Shown: piece by piece, positions 51,165-61,026 of the stretch | Layout: each line of letters opens with the position of its first letter | How positions within the stretch are numbered: position 1 is the first letter of the stretch | Assembly: GCF_000161835.1 (NCBI RefSeq) | Contig: NZ_GG697169.2 | Location: 2,856,575 to 2,920,574, forward strand | Direction: 5' to 3' | Length of the DNA stretch: 64,000 bases | DNA from: Thalassobium sp. R2A62 | Lineage (GTDB): Bacteria > Pseudomonadota > Alphaproteobacteria > Rhodobacterales > Rhodobacteraceae | Program-made: the position numbers and the translations under genes | The notes under the pieces: generated by a model | Told to the model about the DNA's origin: nothing | The model's input: the letters and a program-made list of their open reading frames with translations, nothing else | Database searches by the model: none

Positions 51165-51193
51165 TTGCAAGGAGGAGGAACGCCGTCTATACG
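51165..51193 (+). promoter_or_regulatory. Promoter before rplO-secY-adk
   Basis: TTGCAA at 51165-51170 and TATACG at 51188-51193 are 17 bases apart. It restarts the spc operon after the inserted restriction-type gene, 91 bases before rplO. Confidence 0.8.
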
Positions 51194-51283
51194 CCCCCCG
51201 TGGTCACTTATGATCCGATTCACATTGCAAGCCGCGTCCGGCCCACCAGCTCTAGGGGTCGCTTCCGGCAAGGAGAGAGCAAA

Positions 51284-51760
51284 ATGGTTAAATTGAACGA
51301 ACTGCACGACAATCCAGGTGCAACAAAACCACGCAAGCGCGTTGGTCGTGGTCCAGGTTCCGGCACCGGTAAAATGGGTGGCCGTGGTATCAAAGGTCAG
51401 AAATCCCGTTCGGGTGTTGCGATCAACGGCTACGAGGGTGGCCAGATGCCGCTCTACCAACGTTTGCCAAAGCGCGGCTTTAACAAGCCAAACCGCAAAG
51501 CATTCGCTGTTGTAAACCTCGGCCTGATCCAGAAGTTCATCGACGAAGGTAAAATCGACGCCAAAGCGGACATTACCGAAGATGCTCTAATCGCGTCCGG
51601 TCTGGTTCGTCGCAAAAAGGACGGTATCCGCGTTCTTGCCAAAGGCGACTTCAAAGCAAAAGCTAAGATCTCGGTCACTGGTGCATCTAAGGGTGCTATC
51701 GAGGCCGTTGAAAAAGCTGGTGGCTCTCTGACAGTCACAACTGCGGCAGCAACCGAGTAA
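51284..51760 (+). CDS. rplO: 50S ribosomal protein L15
   Basis: The 158-residue product begins [23 protein letters not shown], continues [20 protein letters not shown] and has [17 protein letters not shown], a normal L15. AAGGAGAGAG lies 8 bases before the ATG; in-frame codons upstream overlap the promoter and are rejected. Confidence 0.98.
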   Translation: MVKLNELHDNPGATKPRKRVGRGPGSGTGKMGGRGIKGQKSRSGVAINGYEGGQMPLYQRLPKRGFNKPNRKAFAVVNLGLIQKFIDEGKIDAKADITEDALIASGLVRRKKDGIRVLAKGDFKAKAKISVTGASKGAIEAVEKAGGSLTVTTAAATE

Positions 51761-51868
51761 GAGACCTTGTGAGCGGCGCATGCGTCGCTTACATCTAGTC
51801 CAAGTTTCCAAACGCCGCCGTCGGGGAAACCCGCTGGCGGCGCTTTCATTCATAAAGCGAGCCCGCAC

Positions 51869-53233
51869 ATGTCTTCAGCAGCAGAGCAAATGGCATCGAA
51901 CATGAGCTGGGGTGCCTTTGGCAAAGCTACAGAGCTTCGTCAGCGTATCCTGTTCACGATCGGTCTTTTGATTGTCTACCGCCTCGGCACTTATATCCCT
52001 GTCCCCGGTATCGATGGAGGCGCATTGCGTCAGTTCATGGATGATGCGGCTGCGGGTATCGGTGGCATCTTGTCGATGTTTACGGGTGGTGCTCTGTCGC
52101 GCATGGGTATCTTTGCGCTCGGGATTATGCCGTATATCTCGGCCTCGATCATTATTCAGCTTTTGTCCGCCATGTGGGAGCCGCTCAAGCAGCTCAAGAA
52201 AGAAGGCGAGCAGGGTCGTAAGAAGATTAACCAATATACGCGCTACGGCACGGTTATCTTGGCTACATTCCAAGCCTACGGTCTTGCAGCGTCGCTCGAA
52301 GCCGGTGATCTGGCGTCTGATCCGGGTCTCTACTTCCGCGTCGCGTGTGTGATTACACTCGTCGGTGGCACGATGTTCCTGATGTGGCTGGGTGAGCAGA
52401 TCACAGCACGCGGTATCGGCAACGGCATCTCGTTGATCATCTTTGTTGGTATTATTGCGGAAATCCCTGCCGCACTGGCTCAGTTCCTCTCCCAAGGCCG
52501 CTCTGGCGCGATCAGCCCTGCGGTGATCATCGGGATTATCCTTATGGTGATTGTAACACTGACCTTTGTCGTGTTCATGGAGCGATCCCTGCGTAAAGTG
52601 CATATTCAATACCCGCGCCGTCAGGTCGGAATGAAGGTTTATGACGGCGGATCGTCTCACCTGCCGATCAAAGTGAACCCTGCGGGCGTTATCCCTGCGA
52701 TCTTCGCATCGGCTTTGCTGCTGTTGCCAACGACGATCAGCACATTCTCTGGCGGTCAAACTGGGCCAGTGATGTCGACAATCCTTGCCTACTTTGGCCC
52801 GGGTCAGCCGCTATACCTGTTGTTCTTCACTGCGATGATCATGTTCTTCACGTTCTTCTACACCAAAGAAGTGGCGTTCAAGACTGACGAAGTTGCGGAC
52901 AACCTAAAGAACCAGAACGGCTTTGTGCCTGGTATCCGCCCCGGCAAGCGGACTGCGGAATACCTCGACTACGTTGTGACGCGTATTCTGGTGCTCGGTG
53001 CGTCGTACCTCGCGCTTGTTGCGCTATTGCCAGAAATTCTGCGTAGCCAGCTGTCTATTCCTTTTTACTTTGGTGGTACGTCCATTCTGATTATTGTGTC
53101 TGTCGGTATGGACACAATCCAACAGATTCAGTCCCACCTCCTCGCACACCAGTACGAGGGTCTGATTGAAAAGTCCCAGCTGCGCGGCAAGCGCGGTAAG
53201 GGCAAGGGAAGAAAAGGGCCTGCACGCCGATGA
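51869..53233 (+). CDS. secY: Preprotein translocase subunit SecY
   Basis: The 454-residue inner-membrane protein has ten hydrophobic segments; signatures include [35 protein letters not shown] and the C-terminal [13 protein letters not shown]. SecY is the protein-conducting channel of the Sec system with SecE, encoded about 44 kb earlier. Its stop overlaps the adk start as ATGA. The 108-base spacer after rplO holds a GCCGCC/GGCGGC hairpin around 51810-51842. Confidence 0.98.
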   Translation: MSSAAEQMASNMSWGAFGKATELRQRILFTIGLLIVYRLGTYIPVPGIDGGALRQFMDDAAAGIGGILSMFTGGALSRMGIFALGIMPYISASIIIQLLSAMWEPLKQLKKEGEQGRKKINQYTRYGTVILATFQAYGLAASLEAGDLASDPGLYFRVACVITLVGGTMFLMWLGEQITARGIGNGISLIIFVGIIAEIPAALAQFLSQGRSGAISPAVIIGIILMVIVTLTFVVFMERSLRKVHIQYPRRQVGMKVYDGGSSHLPIKVNPAGVIPAIFASALLLLPTTISTFSGGQTGPVMSTILAYFGPGQPLYLLFFTAMIMFFTFFYTKEVAFKTDEVADNLKNQNGFVPGIRPGKRTAEYLDYVVTRILVLGASYLALVALLPEILRSQLSIPFYFGGTSILIIVSVGMDTIQQIQSHLLAHQYEGLIEKSQLRGKRGKGKGRKGPARR

Positions 53234-53808
53234 ATATTATCCTCTTGGGCCCACCGGGTGCTGGTAAAGGCACCCAAGCACAGAAACTCGTCGACAGCCG
53301 CAACATGATACAGCTGTCCACTGGTGACATGTTGCGAGAGGCCAAAACCTCGGGTACCGAAATGGGCAAAATGGTTGCGGCCGTGATGGACCGCGGTGAT
53401 CTGGTCACAGACGAGATCGTCATCGGTTTGATCCGCGAAAAGCTAGAAGCTGGCGGCGCAACTGGCGGGTTTATCTTTGATGGTTTTCCACGGACGCTCG
53501 CACAAGCTGACGCGCTGGGTGATCTGCTTACTGAGATGGGGCAGACGTTGGACGATGTTGTTGAATTGCAGGTCAATGACGAAGTCCTCGTTGAGCGGAT
53601 CTTGGGCCGCGCTGCCGAGGCGGTCGCTGCTGGCGGCACTGCACGTGCTGACGACAATGAGGAAAGCCTCAAGACCCGTTTGATGGCGTACTACAAGCAG
53701 ACCAGCCCACTGATTGGTTACTATTATGCCAAGGGCCAACTGCAGTCTGTTGATGGTCTCGACACCATGGACGGAGTTGCGTCTTCGATCTCGGACGTAC
53801 TTAGTTAA
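53230..53808 (+). CDS. adk: Adenylate kinase
   Basis: The 192-residue protein has the P-loop GPPGAGKGT at residues 7-15, the AMP-binding region [11 protein letters not shown] and [16 protein letters not shown]. It interconverts ATP, AMP and ADP. It is the short-lid form, without the zinc-bearing lid of about 30 residues found in longer bacterial enzymes. It overlaps secY by four bases. Confidence 0.97.
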   Translation: MNIILLGPPGAGKGTQAQKLVDSRNMIQLSTGDMLREAKTSGTEMGKMVAAVMDRGDLVTDEIVIGLIREKLEAGGATGGFIFDGFPRTLAQADALGDLLTEMGQTLDDVVELQVNDEVLVERILGRAAEAVAAGGTARADDNEESLKTRLMAYYKQTSPLIGYYYAKGQLQSVDGLDTMDGVASSISDVLS

Positions 53809-53882
53809 CCAAAAGCTTCGTCTGACCTTTTGACGGTGTCACGAATTTTGTCAAAATCCGGTCTCTCGCTGCACACAAAGGC

Positions 53883-53911
53883 TTGACGCCTATCGTGAAC
53901 ACTCCTAAAAG
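53883..53911 (+). promoter_or_regulatory. Promoter of the alpha operon (rpsM onward)
   Basis: TTGACG at 53883-53888 and TAAAAG at 53906-53911 are 17 bases apart. A leader of about 160 bases follows before rpsM. The spacer between 53809 and 54077 holds no gene. Confidence 0.6.
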
Positions 53912-54077
53912 CGCCCATCCCATAATGAAATCTATGGGAGAATCATAGTTGGTGGCAGGTCGCTCCTTCCCCATCAACGATCACCTGATATGACGCGGCC
54001 CGCTGGTTTAACCCTGTGGGCCTCCGTTGTGAAAAAAGGGTCTGGTATCACGGACCCGCAACGTAAAGGAAACGCAC

Positions 54078-54446
54078 GTGGCACGTATTGCTGGCGTAAA
54101 CATCCCGACGGGTAAGCGCGTACCAATCGCTCTGACCTATGTGACCGGTATCGGCACAACATCCGCTCAGAAAATCTGCGAAGCAGTTGGCATCGACCCA
54201 ACGCGTCGCGTTAACGAATTGTCTGATGCTGAAGTTCTCAAAGTGCGCGAGCACATCGACGAAAACTACACTGTCGAAGGCGACCTGCGCCGTGAGGCAA
54301 CAATGAACATCAAGCGTTTGATGGACCTTGGTTGCTACCGTGGCCTGCGTCACCGCCGGAACCTGCCGGTTCGCGGTCAGCGCACCCACACAAACGCACG
54401 CACACGCAAAGGCCCTGCAAAGGCCATTGCTGGTAAGAAGAAATAA
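54078..54446 (+). CDS. rpsM: 30S ribosomal protein S13
   Basis: The 122-residue product starts at GTG ([20 protein letters not shown]), with AAAGGAAA upstream, and contains [23 protein letters not shown]13 links the subunits and contacts P-site tRNA. Confidence 0.98.
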   Translation: MARIAGVNIPTGKRVPIALTYVTGIGTTSAQKICEAVGIDPTRRVNELSDAEVLKVREHIDENYTVEGDLRREATMNIKRLMDLGCYRGLRHRRNLPVRGQRTHTNARTRKGPAKAIAGKKK

Positions 54447-54461
54447 GGGAGGGCTTGAACT

Positions 54462-54851
54462 ATGGCACGCGATACTAAACGCACCAAAAAGAAGGTCTCT
54501 AAGAACATCGCCGCTGGCGTTGCTCACGTTAACTCTTCTTTCAACAACACAAAGATCCTGATCTCCGACGTGCAGGGCAACGCGATCTCTTGGTCGTCTG
54601 CTGGCACCATGGGCTTTAAAGGCTCGCGGAAATCCACACCTTATGCAGCTCAGATGGCTGCAGAAGATGCGGGCAAGAAGGCTCAGGATCACGGCGTCAA
54701 AACGCTCGAAGTCGAAGTTCAGGGTCCGGGTTCCGGTCGTGAATCGGCACTTCGTGCTCTGGCAGCTGTTGGGTTCAACATCACATCGATCCGTGACGTG
54801 ACCCCAATGGCGCACAACGGCTGTCGCCCACCAAAGCGCCGCCGCGTCTAA
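54462..54851 (+). CDS. rpsK: 30S ribosomal protein S11
   Basis: The 129-residue product contains [42 protein letters not shown] and the end [12 protein letters not shown], a normal S11. GGGAGGG lies before the ATG. Confidence 0.98.
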   Translation: MARDTKRTKKKVSKNIAAGVAHVNSSFNNTKILISDVQGNAISWSSAGTMGFKGSRKSTPYAAQMAAEDAGKKAQDHGVKTLEVEVQGPGSGRESALRALAAVGFNITSIRDVTPMAHNGCRPPKRRRV

Positions 54852-54965
54852 ACGATCCATTGTTATCGGGGCTGTGCATATTCCGCACGGCCCCTTTACG
54901 ACTTTTTGAAACCTCGGGCGTCTGGCCTTTACGATCATGAAAGGCAGACAGGTATGGAGGGACAC

Positions 54966-55982
54966 ATGATCCACAAGAACTGGGCTGAACTCATTAAACC
55001 AACACAGTTGGACGTGAAACCGGGCAATGACCCGTCGCGTCAGGCAACTGTTGTTGCTGAACCACTCGAGCGTGGTTTTGGTCTGACAATGGGCAACGCG
55101 CTGCGCCGCGTTCTGATGTCGTCGCTGCAAGGTGCCGCTATCACTGCCGTTCAGATCGACAACGTTCTGCACGAATTTTCGTCAGTGTCTGGGCTTCGTG
55201 AAGATGTCACCGACATCGTTCTGAACCTCAAAGGCGTTGCGATCCGCATGGAAGTCGAAGGCCCTAAGCGCCTGAGTATCCAAGCCAAGGGTCCTGGCGT
55301 TGTGACAGCGGGTGACATTTCTGAATCCGCTGGCATCGAGATCTTGAACAAAGAGCACGTGATCTGTCACCTCGACGATGGCGCTGATCTGTTCATGGAA
55401 CTCACTGTGAACACTGGCAAAGGCTATGTGTCTGCAGAAAAGAACAAGCCAGAAGACGCACCTATCGGAATGATGTCGATCGACGCGATCTATTCGCCTG
55501 TCAAAAAAGTCAGCTATGACGTGCAACCGACCCGCGAAGGTCAGGTTCTCGACTATGACAAGCTGACGATGAAGGTCGAAACTGACGGTTCGATCACGCC
55601 AGATGACGCGGTCGCATTCGCGGCTCGTATTTTGCAGGACCAGCTGTCGATCTTTGTGAACTTTGATGAGCCAGAGAGCGCATCGACTGCACAAGAAGAT
55701 GACGGCCTCGAGTTCAACCCGCTTTTGCTCAAGAAAGTGGACGAGCTGGAACTGTCTGTGCGTTCGGCAAACTGTCTCAAGAACGACAACATCGTCTACA
55801 TCGGCGATCTCATCCAAAAGACCGAAGCAGAGATGCTGCGCACGCCAAACTTTGGCCGCAAGTCTTTGAACGAGATCAAAGAAGTGCTGTCCGGAATGGG
55901 TCTGCACCTCGGCATGGATGTCGAGGACTGGCCACCGGACAACATCGAAGATCTGGCGAAGAAATTCGAAGACCAGTTCTAA
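54966..55982 (+). CDS. rpoA: RNA polymerase alpha subunit
   Basis: The 338-residue product starts at [15 protein letters not shown], with GGAGGG upstream, the usual Rhodobacterales start; an in-frame extension upstream is rejected. The N-terminal domain has [23 protein letters not shown] (dimerisation), and the C-terminal DNA-binding domain has [22 protein letters not shown] and [13 protein letters not shown]. Confidence 0.98.
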   Translation: MIHKNWAELIKPTQLDVKPGNDPSRQATVVAEPLERGFGLTMGNALRRVLMSSLQGAAITAVQIDNVLHEFSSVSGLREDVTDIVLNLKGVAIRMEVEGPKRLSIQAKGPGVVTAGDISESAGIEILNKEHVICHLDDGADLFMELTVNTGKGYVSAEKNKPEDAPIGMMSIDAIYSPVKKVSYDVQPTREGQVLDYDKLTMKVETDGSITPDDAVAFAARILQDQLSIFVNFDEPESASTAQEDDGLEFNPLLLKKVDELELSVRSANCLKNDNIVYIGDLIQKTEAEMLRTPNFGRKSLNEIKEVLSGMGLHLGMDVEDWPPDNIEDLAKKFEDQF

Positions 55983-55994
55983 AAATATCAAATT

Positions 55995-56038
55995 TCCGGC
56001 GGCGCGCCTTTTGGTGGAGTTCACCACCTGCCGCCGGA
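55995..56038 (+). other. Two-tier stem-loop between rpoA and rplQ
   Basis: TCCGGCGGC at 55995-56003 pairs perfectly with GCCGCCGGA at 56030-56038. Inside it GGTGG and CCACC form a second hairpin. Only TTT follows, so it may be a processing or partial termination signal that lowers rplQ expression. Confidence 0.5.
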
Positions 56039-56128
56039 TTTAAAGACTGGGCAATCCCGCCCCAATGAGAGTGGCAGACACGCATCTGACCGCCATGACA
56101 AAGTAAAAATTTGTAGGAGACTATCAAA

Positions 56129-56545
56129 ATGCGTCACGCACGTGGTTACCGCCGCCTAAATCGTACACATGAGCACCGCAAAGCGCTGTTCGCGAACATG
56201 GCTGGCTCGCTCATCGAACATGAGCAGATCAAAACAACATTGCCAAAAGCCAAAGAGCTTAAGCGCATCATCGAAAAGCTGGTCACTCTTGGCAAGCGCG
56301 GTGATTTGCACGCACGCCGTCAGGCACGCGCACGCCTCAAGCAGGACGCCTATGTTGCGAAACTGTTCGAAGTCCTCGGCCCACGCTACGCCGACCGCCA
56401 AGGTGGTTACGTCCGCGTTCTCAAGGCTGGCTTCCGCTACGGTGACATGGCCCCAATGGCGATCATTGAATTTGTAGACCGTGACGTCTCGGCCAAAGGC
56501 GCCGCAGACAAAGCACGTCTCGCTGAGGAAGAAGCTGCTGAATAA
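56129..56545 (+). CDS. rplQ: 50S ribosomal protein L17
   Basis: The 138-residue product begins [43 protein letters not shown] in the usual L17 pattern, with AGGAGA upstream. It closes the alpha operon and is followed by a terminator. Confidence 0.98.
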   Translation: MRHARGYRRLNRTHEHRKALFANMAGSLIEHEQIKTTLPKAKELKRIIEKLVTLGKRGDLHARRQARARLKQDAYVAKLFEVLGPRYADRQGGYVRVLKAGFRYGDMAPMAIIEFVDRDVSAKGAADKARLAEEEAAE

Positions 56546-56570
56546 GCGCTCTTCTAACGACCAATAGAAA

Positions 56571-56598
56571 AACCCGGCCCAATGTGGTCGGGTTTTTT
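56571..56598 (+). terminator. Intrinsic terminator after rplQ
   Basis: AACCCGGCC at 56571-56579 pairs with GGTCGGGTT at 56586-56594 (one G-T pair), followed by TTTTTT. Confidence 0.92.
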
Positions 56599-56665
56599 CG
56601 TTTTAGAGGGTCATCGAATTGGTGCGCCCCTTTTCACCCAAGACATAGCTGACTACGGTTTGAGC

Positions 56666-57976
56666 ATGGCTGATCTCTTTGACACCTCTGCCGCAACTGC
56701 GGACAGCACGGCACCTCGACCGTTGGCGGACCGCCTGCGCCCGAAATCCTTGGGCGAGGTTATTGGTCAGGACCAAGTCTTGGGACCTGAGGCCCCCCTT
56801 GGTGTCATGCTTGCATCCCAATCGTTATCGTCGCTGATTTTTTGGGGGCCACCCGGTGTCGGCAAGACCACGATTGCCCGATTGTTGGCAGATGAAACCG
56901 ATCTGCACTTTATTCAGATATCCGCGATATTCACCGGCGTCCCAGAGCTGCGCAAAGTGTTTGAAGCGGCGAAAATCAGACGGCAGAACGGCAAGGGTAC
57001 GTTGCTGTTTGTTGACGAAATCCATCGCTTTAACAAAGCACAGCAAGACGGGTTTCTGCCTCACATGGAAGATGGCACCATTCTGTTGGTTGGTGCCACG
57101 ACCGAAAACCCTAGCTTTGAGTTAAACGCAGCGGTTCTGTCCCGCTCACAAGTTTTGGTGTTGGAACGGTTGTCGCTAACCGATCTCGAACTGATGACCC
57201 AAAGAGCAGAGCAAGAGCTGGATCGCAAACTGCCGCTAGATGGCCATGCACGCGAGGCGCTCTTGGAGATGGCTGACGGTGACGGGCGGGCCTTGCTCAA
57301 TTTGATTGAACAAGTCGCCGCGTGGAAAGCGGACAAACCGTTGGATACCAATGCGTTAACCAAGAGGTTGATGAAGCGCGCCGCCAAGTACGACAAGTCC
57401 GGGGATGAGCACTACAACCTCATTTCAGCACTGCATAAATCGGTACGCGGTTCTGACCCAGACGCTGCCCTCTATTGGTTTGCACGGATGCTGACGGGTG
57501 GCGAAGACCCGCGATTCCTTGCTCGTCGTATTACCCGCATGGCGGTTGAGGATATTGGGCTCGCTGATCCGCAGGCACAAACGATTTGTCTGCACGCATG
57601 GGAAGCCTACGAACGTCTTGGCAGCCCAGAGGGCGAGTTGGCCTTGTCCCAAGCGGTCGCCTATCTCGCGCTCGCCCCTAAATCGAACGCTGGCTATGCT
57701 GCGTACAAAGCTGCGATGGCCGCCGCCAAACAAACGGGGTCTGAGCCACCGCCCAAACACATCATGAACGCGCCAACCAGCCTGATGAAAGAACAAGGCT
57801 ACGGCGACGGCTACGCCTACGACCACGATGCCCCTGATGGTTTCTCGGGGCAAAACTACTTTCCTGACACGATGAAGCGTGGGATCTACTACCTGCCAGT
57901 CGAACGCGGCTACGAGCGCGAATTGAAAAGGAGAGTAGACTACTTTGCCAAACTAAGAGCCAAGCGCGACGGTTGA
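56666..57976 (+). CDS. rarA: Replication-associated recombination protein RarA
   Basis: The 436-residue AAA+ ATPase has Walker A GPPGVGKTT near residue 61, Walker B LLFVDEIHRFNK, and the RarA/MgsA-specific stretch PHMEDGTILLVGATTENPSFELNAAVLSRSQV. The C-terminal part (NAPTSLMKEQGYGDGYAYDHD) is also family-typical. It acts at stalled replication forks. The start at 56666 (MADLFDT) gives the usual length; the longer frame would run into the rplQ terminator. Confidence 0.95.
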   Translation: MADLFDTSAATADSTAPRPLADRLRPKSLGEVIGQDQVLGPEAPLGVMLASQSLSSLIFWGPPGVGKTTIARLLADETDLHFIQISAIFTGVPELRKVFEAAKIRRQNGKGTLLFVDEIHRFNKAQQDGFLPHMEDGTILLVGATTENPSFELNAAVLSRSQVLVLERLSLTDLELMTQRAEQELDRKLPLDGHAREALLEMADGDGRALLNLIEQVAAWKADKPLDTNALTKRLMKRAAKYDKSGDEHYNLISALHKSVRGSDPDAALYWFARMLTGGEDPRFLARRITRMAVEDIGLADPQAQTICLHAWEAYERLGSPEGELALSQAVAYLALAPKSNAGYAAYKAAMAAAKQTGSEPPPKHIMNAPTSLMKEQGYGDGYAYDHDAPDGFSGQNYFPDTMKRGIYYLPVERGYERELKRRVDYFAKLRAKRDG

Positions 57977-58006
57977 CACCACGCCGCATGGGTATAGTGA
58001 ACAGCC

Positions 58007-58384
58007 ATGTTTACAACGTTTCTTCAGGTTGCCGCAGGCGGCGCAATAGGCTCGGGCCTTCGGTTTTTGACCGGTGTCGCAGTCCTGCGGGTCTTTGGTA
58101 CTGGATTTCCCTTGGGCGTGCTTGCGGTGAATATCATCGGGTCATTACTGATGGGCGCGTTTGTTGTTTACGCCGCACATCGCGGGCTTACGCATCTTGG
58201 GCCGTTTGTCATGACTGGTGTGCTGGGGGGATTTACCACCTTTTCGGCGTTTTCGCTCGAGGCATACACGTTGTTTGAGCGGGGGCAGATCGGTTCTGCC
58301 GCGGCTTATGTTGCGCTGTCAGTCGTCGTTTCAATAATAGCTTTGGTCATCGGTGTGATGGTCACACGGGGGATCCTCGCATGA
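58007..58384 (+). CDS. crcB: Fluoride channel CrcB/Fluc
   Basis: The 125-residue membrane protein has four hydrophobic segments, GGAIGSGLRFLTG, NIIGSLLMGAF and the family signature GGFTTFSAFSLE. Fluc dimers export fluoride. No fluoride riboswitch was seen in the 30-base gap upstream. Its stop overlaps the next start as ATGA. Confidence 0.95.
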   Translation: MFTTFLQVAAGGAIGSGLRFLTGVAVLRVFGTGFPLGVLAVNIIGSLLMGAFVVYAAHRGLTHLGPFVMTGVLGGFTTFSAFSLEAYTLFERGQIGSAAAYVALSVVVSIIALVIGVMVTRGILA

Positions 58385-59424
58385 GTGGTGTTCAGAAAAT
58401 TATCGTGGCCGAAGGTGACGGTGATCAACGCGTTGACCGATGGTTGCGCCGTTTGTTCCCTCACGTCAGCCAAGGCCGCATTGAAAAGATGTGCCGCAAG
58501 GGTGATCTGCGTGTTGATGGTGGGCGCGTGAAATCGAACACGCGTGTTGAGGTTGGCCAAGAGGTCCGCGTTCCTCCGCTGCCTGATGCAGATGAGATCA
58601 CAGCAGGGCCGGTGACCAAGATCACAAGCGCCGATGCAGAAATGATGCGCAGCCTTGTAATCTACAAAGACGATCACATCATTGCACTGAACAAACCGTC
58701 AGGTATTGCGTCGCAGGGCGGCAGCAAGCAGGTGCGCCACCTCGACGGTTTGGCCGAGGCTCTGAAATTCGATTACTTTGAAAAGCCGCGTCTGGTGCAC
58801 CGTCTCGACCGTGACACGTCCGGCGTCTTTATCATGGCGCGCACCCGCGAAATCGCCAAGGCGATGAGTGACGCCTTCAAAGAACGCGAGACGCGCAAGA
58901 TTTATTGGGCAGCTGTCGGCGGTGTTCCGCATCCGGCCATGGGCACTGTGCGCTGGGGACTTATCAAGTCGGGCGGTCATGGTCGCGGCGGTGAGAACGA
59001 AAAAATGCGCTGCATTCACCCACGCGAAGTTGAACACACACCGGGTGCTAAACGCGCGACGACCGATTACGCGCTGCTCGACCGTTTGGGATCGCGCGCG
59101 GCATGGATCGCGCTGGTTCCAGTGACAGGGCGCACGCACCAGCTGCGCGCGCATATGGCCGAGATGGGACACCCGATCATCGGTGACGGCAAATATGGCG
59201 GCTCTGGCCAAGAGAACCTTGGCGATGGTTGGGGCGCTGGCATGGGCGAAGAGATTGGGCGCAAGCTGCATCTGCATGCGCGGTCGTTGTCCTTTACCCA
59301 CCCCGCAACAGGCAAACGTGTGAACCTAACGGCCAGCTTGCCTGAGCATATGAAGCACACGTGGGATTTTGTTGGCTGGAACCCTGCCGAGGTAACAACC
59401 GATCCATTTATGGATGACGAATGA
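58381..59424 (+). CDS. rluC: RluC/RluD-type pseudouridine synthase
   Basis: The 347-residue protein has an N-terminal S4 RNA-binding domain (QRVDRWLRRLFPHVSQGRIEKMC) and the catalytic motif HRLDRDTSGVFIMAR, with the active aspartate near residue 143. It modifies uridines in 23S rRNA. RluC is favoured by the N-terminal S4 layout, but the exact sites are not shown. Start and stop overlap both neighbours by four bases. Confidence 0.88.
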   Translation: MSGVQKIIVAEGDGDQRVDRWLRRLFPHVSQGRIEKMCRKGDLRVDGGRVKSNTRVEVGQEVRVPPLPDADEITAGPVTKITSADAEMMRSLVIYKDDHIIALNKPSGIASQGGSKQVRHLDGLAEALKFDYFEKPRLVHRLDRDTSGVFIMARTREIAKAMSDAFKERETRKIYWAAVGGVPHPAMGTVRWGLIKSGGHGRGGENEKMRCIHPREVEHTPGAKRATTDYALLDRLGSRAAWIALVPVTGRTHQLRAHMAEMGHPIIGDGKYGGSGQENLGDGWGAGMGEEIGRKLHLHARSLSFTHPATGKRVNLTASLPEHMKHTWDFVGWNPAEVTTDPFMDDE

Positions 59425-60101
59425 CACGATTGCGCGCGATTATTTTTGACGTCGATGGCACGCTTGTCGACAGTCAGGCCGACATCATCGGCGCTATGGG
59501 GCGCGCTTTTGCGTCAGAAAGCTTAGAGGCGCCGACCCGCGAAGACATCCTTGGGATCGTGGGATTGTCTCTAGATATCGCCATTGCACGGCTTGCACCT
59601 GATCAATCCAAACAGGTGGTCGACCGAATGGTGCAAGGCTACAAAGATGCCTATGTTGAAATGCGGGCCCACGTCGGGGCCGCGCAAAGTAGCCCCCTAT
59701 ACCCTGGCGCAATGGCGGCATTGAACCGCCTGCGAGAGGTGCCGGAATACCTGTTGGCCGTGGCGACAGGCAAATCCCGCCGCGGGCTCGATCACTTGAT
59801 CAATGCGCACAATCTGGATGGCTATTTCTTGTCGCAGCAGGTCGCTGATTTTCACCCGTCCAAACCGCACCCTTCGATGATCTCTCAGGTTTTGCAGGAT
59901 CTCGGGGTTGAGCCGCGCGACGTGATCATGATTGGCGATACCAGCTATGACATGGATATGGCGCGCGCTGCAGGCGTCGGCGCGATTGCGGTTGAGTGGG
60001 GGTACCACCACCCCTCGCAGCTAGAGGCAGACGCGTTTGTTGAGGATTTTGCGGATTTGGACGCCGCAATCGAAACTGTTTTGAGGGATCGCAATGTCTG
60101 A
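59421..60101 (+). CDS. HAD-family phosphatase (phosphoglycolate phosphatase-like)
   Basis: The 226-residue protein has the HAD nucleophile motif FDVDGTLVDS (D10, D12), a helical cap, AVATGKSRRG as motif II, KPHP as motif III and MIGDTSYDMDMARAAG as motif IV. The layout resembles Gph-like phosphatases; substrates in this group vary. It overlaps the pseudouridine synthase gene by four bases and the ATP12 gene by eight. Confidence 0.88.
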   Translation: MTRLRAIIFDVDGTLVDSQADIIGAMGRAFASESLEAPTREDILGIVGLSLDIAIARLAPDQSKQVVDRMVQGYKDAYVEMRAHVGAAQSSPLYPGAMAALNRLREVPEYLLAVATGKSRRGLDHLINAHNLDGYFLSQQVADFHPSKPHPSMISQVLQDLGVEPRDVIMIGDTSYDMDMARAAGVGAIAVEWGYHHPSQLEADAFVEDFADLDAAIETVLRDRNV

Positions 60102-60819
60102 GTGGAAACAAAAGCGGTTTTGGGACACAGCCGTGGCCAAACAGGTTGAGGGTGGCTGGGGCGTCAGCTTGGACAGTCGTGCGCTCAAAACTCCGGTAAA
60201 ATCTGCGCTAGTTGTGCCAACGGCCCAAGTTGCCGAAGCGATTGCCGCGGAATGGAATGCGCAGGGTGAAAATATTGATCCCTCTACGATGCCCTTCACG
60301 AAAACCAGCAACTCTGCGATCGACAAAGTTACGCCTCAGCAGGCCGAAGTTGCCGACATGCTGGCCGAATACGGAGGCACGGACCTTCTGTGCTACCGCG
60401 CAGATGCGCCACAGGGGCTGGTCGATCGGCAGGCCGAAGGCTGGGATCCGATGCTTGCGTGGGCCAGCAGTAGGCTAGATGCGACACTTGTTTCGGTCAC
60501 TGGCGTGATGTTTAGCGCCCAAGATGAAACAGCGCTCGCTAATCTGCGGGCACATGTTCATGCGTTGGATGCATTCGAACTCGCGGCGTTTCACGATCTT
60601 GTCGGATTATCTGGTTCGCTGGTCCTTGGCCTTGCGGCGGCTCACGCACATGGCGAGGCGGATCAAATCTGGGGGCTCAGCCGGATCGATGAGACATGGC
60701 AAGAGGATCAATGGGGGCGCGATGATACCGCCCACGCCGAAGCAGAAATCAAACGCGAGGCCTTTGAACATGCTTACCGATTCTTTCAAATGGTGCGGAA
60801 AATTCGTGCCTGGCGCTAA
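60094..60819 (+). CDS. ATP12-family F1-ATPase assembly chaperone
   Basis: The 241-residue protein begins KQKRFWDTAVAKQVEGGWGVSLDSRALKTP and contains AEYGGTDLLCYRADAPQGLVDRQ, the ATP12 pattern. ATP12 proteins help assemble the alpha subunit of F1-ATPase and are typical of Alphaproteobacteria and mitochondria. It ends the coupled run that begins with crcB. Confidence 0.92.
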   Translation: MSEWKQKRFWDTAVAKQVEGGWGVSLDSRALKTPVKSALVVPTAQVAEAIAAEWNAQGENIDPSTMPFTKTSNSAIDKVTPQQAEVADMLAEYGGTDLLCYRADAPQGLVDRQAEGWDPMLAWASSRLDATLVSVTGVMFSAQDETALANLRAHVHALDAFELAAFHDLVGLSGSLVLGLAAAHAHGEADQIWGLSRIDETWQEDQWGRDDTAHAEAEIKREAFEHAYRFFQMVRKIRAWR

Positions 60820-60929
60820 CATTAGGGCCGATCTGGGCATTATTTTTAGTTAGACGCGGCGTTGGGCATAGTTTCCCCGATCCGCTCTTGACCTTTTTGA
60901 GTGATTCCGCACAAAGTTATGCCTGTTAA

Positions 60930-61006
60930 CCGATCCCTCGGGGTCGGTTGCTATCGCCCCTAGTCGGAACAACCGACTAGAAATTACTGCCGCCCAAAAT
61001 GGGCGG
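60930..61006 (+). promoter_or_regulatory. Three tandem hairpins in the bztA leader
   Basis: Within the bztA leader lie ACCGATCCC/GGGGTCGGT (about 60929-60949), CTAGTCGG-AACAA-CCGACTAG (60960-60980) and CCGCCC-AAAAT-GGGCGG (60990-61006). The ribosome-binding site AGGAAGAGG follows. A -35-like TTGACC at 60888-60893 is upstream, without a clear -10. The purpose of the hairpins is unknown. Confidence 0.4.
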
Positions 61007-61026
61007 AAACTCAGGAAGAGGTAAAA

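Noticed and set aside
51160-51175. A minus-strand promoter for the MrcB-HNH gene sharing the palindromic TTGCAA
   Set aside because: No acceptable -10 lies 16-18 bases downstream on the minus strand.
57985-58006. Fluoride riboswitch before crcB
   Set aside because: The gap after rarA is only about 30 bases, too short for the aptamer, and no motif is present.
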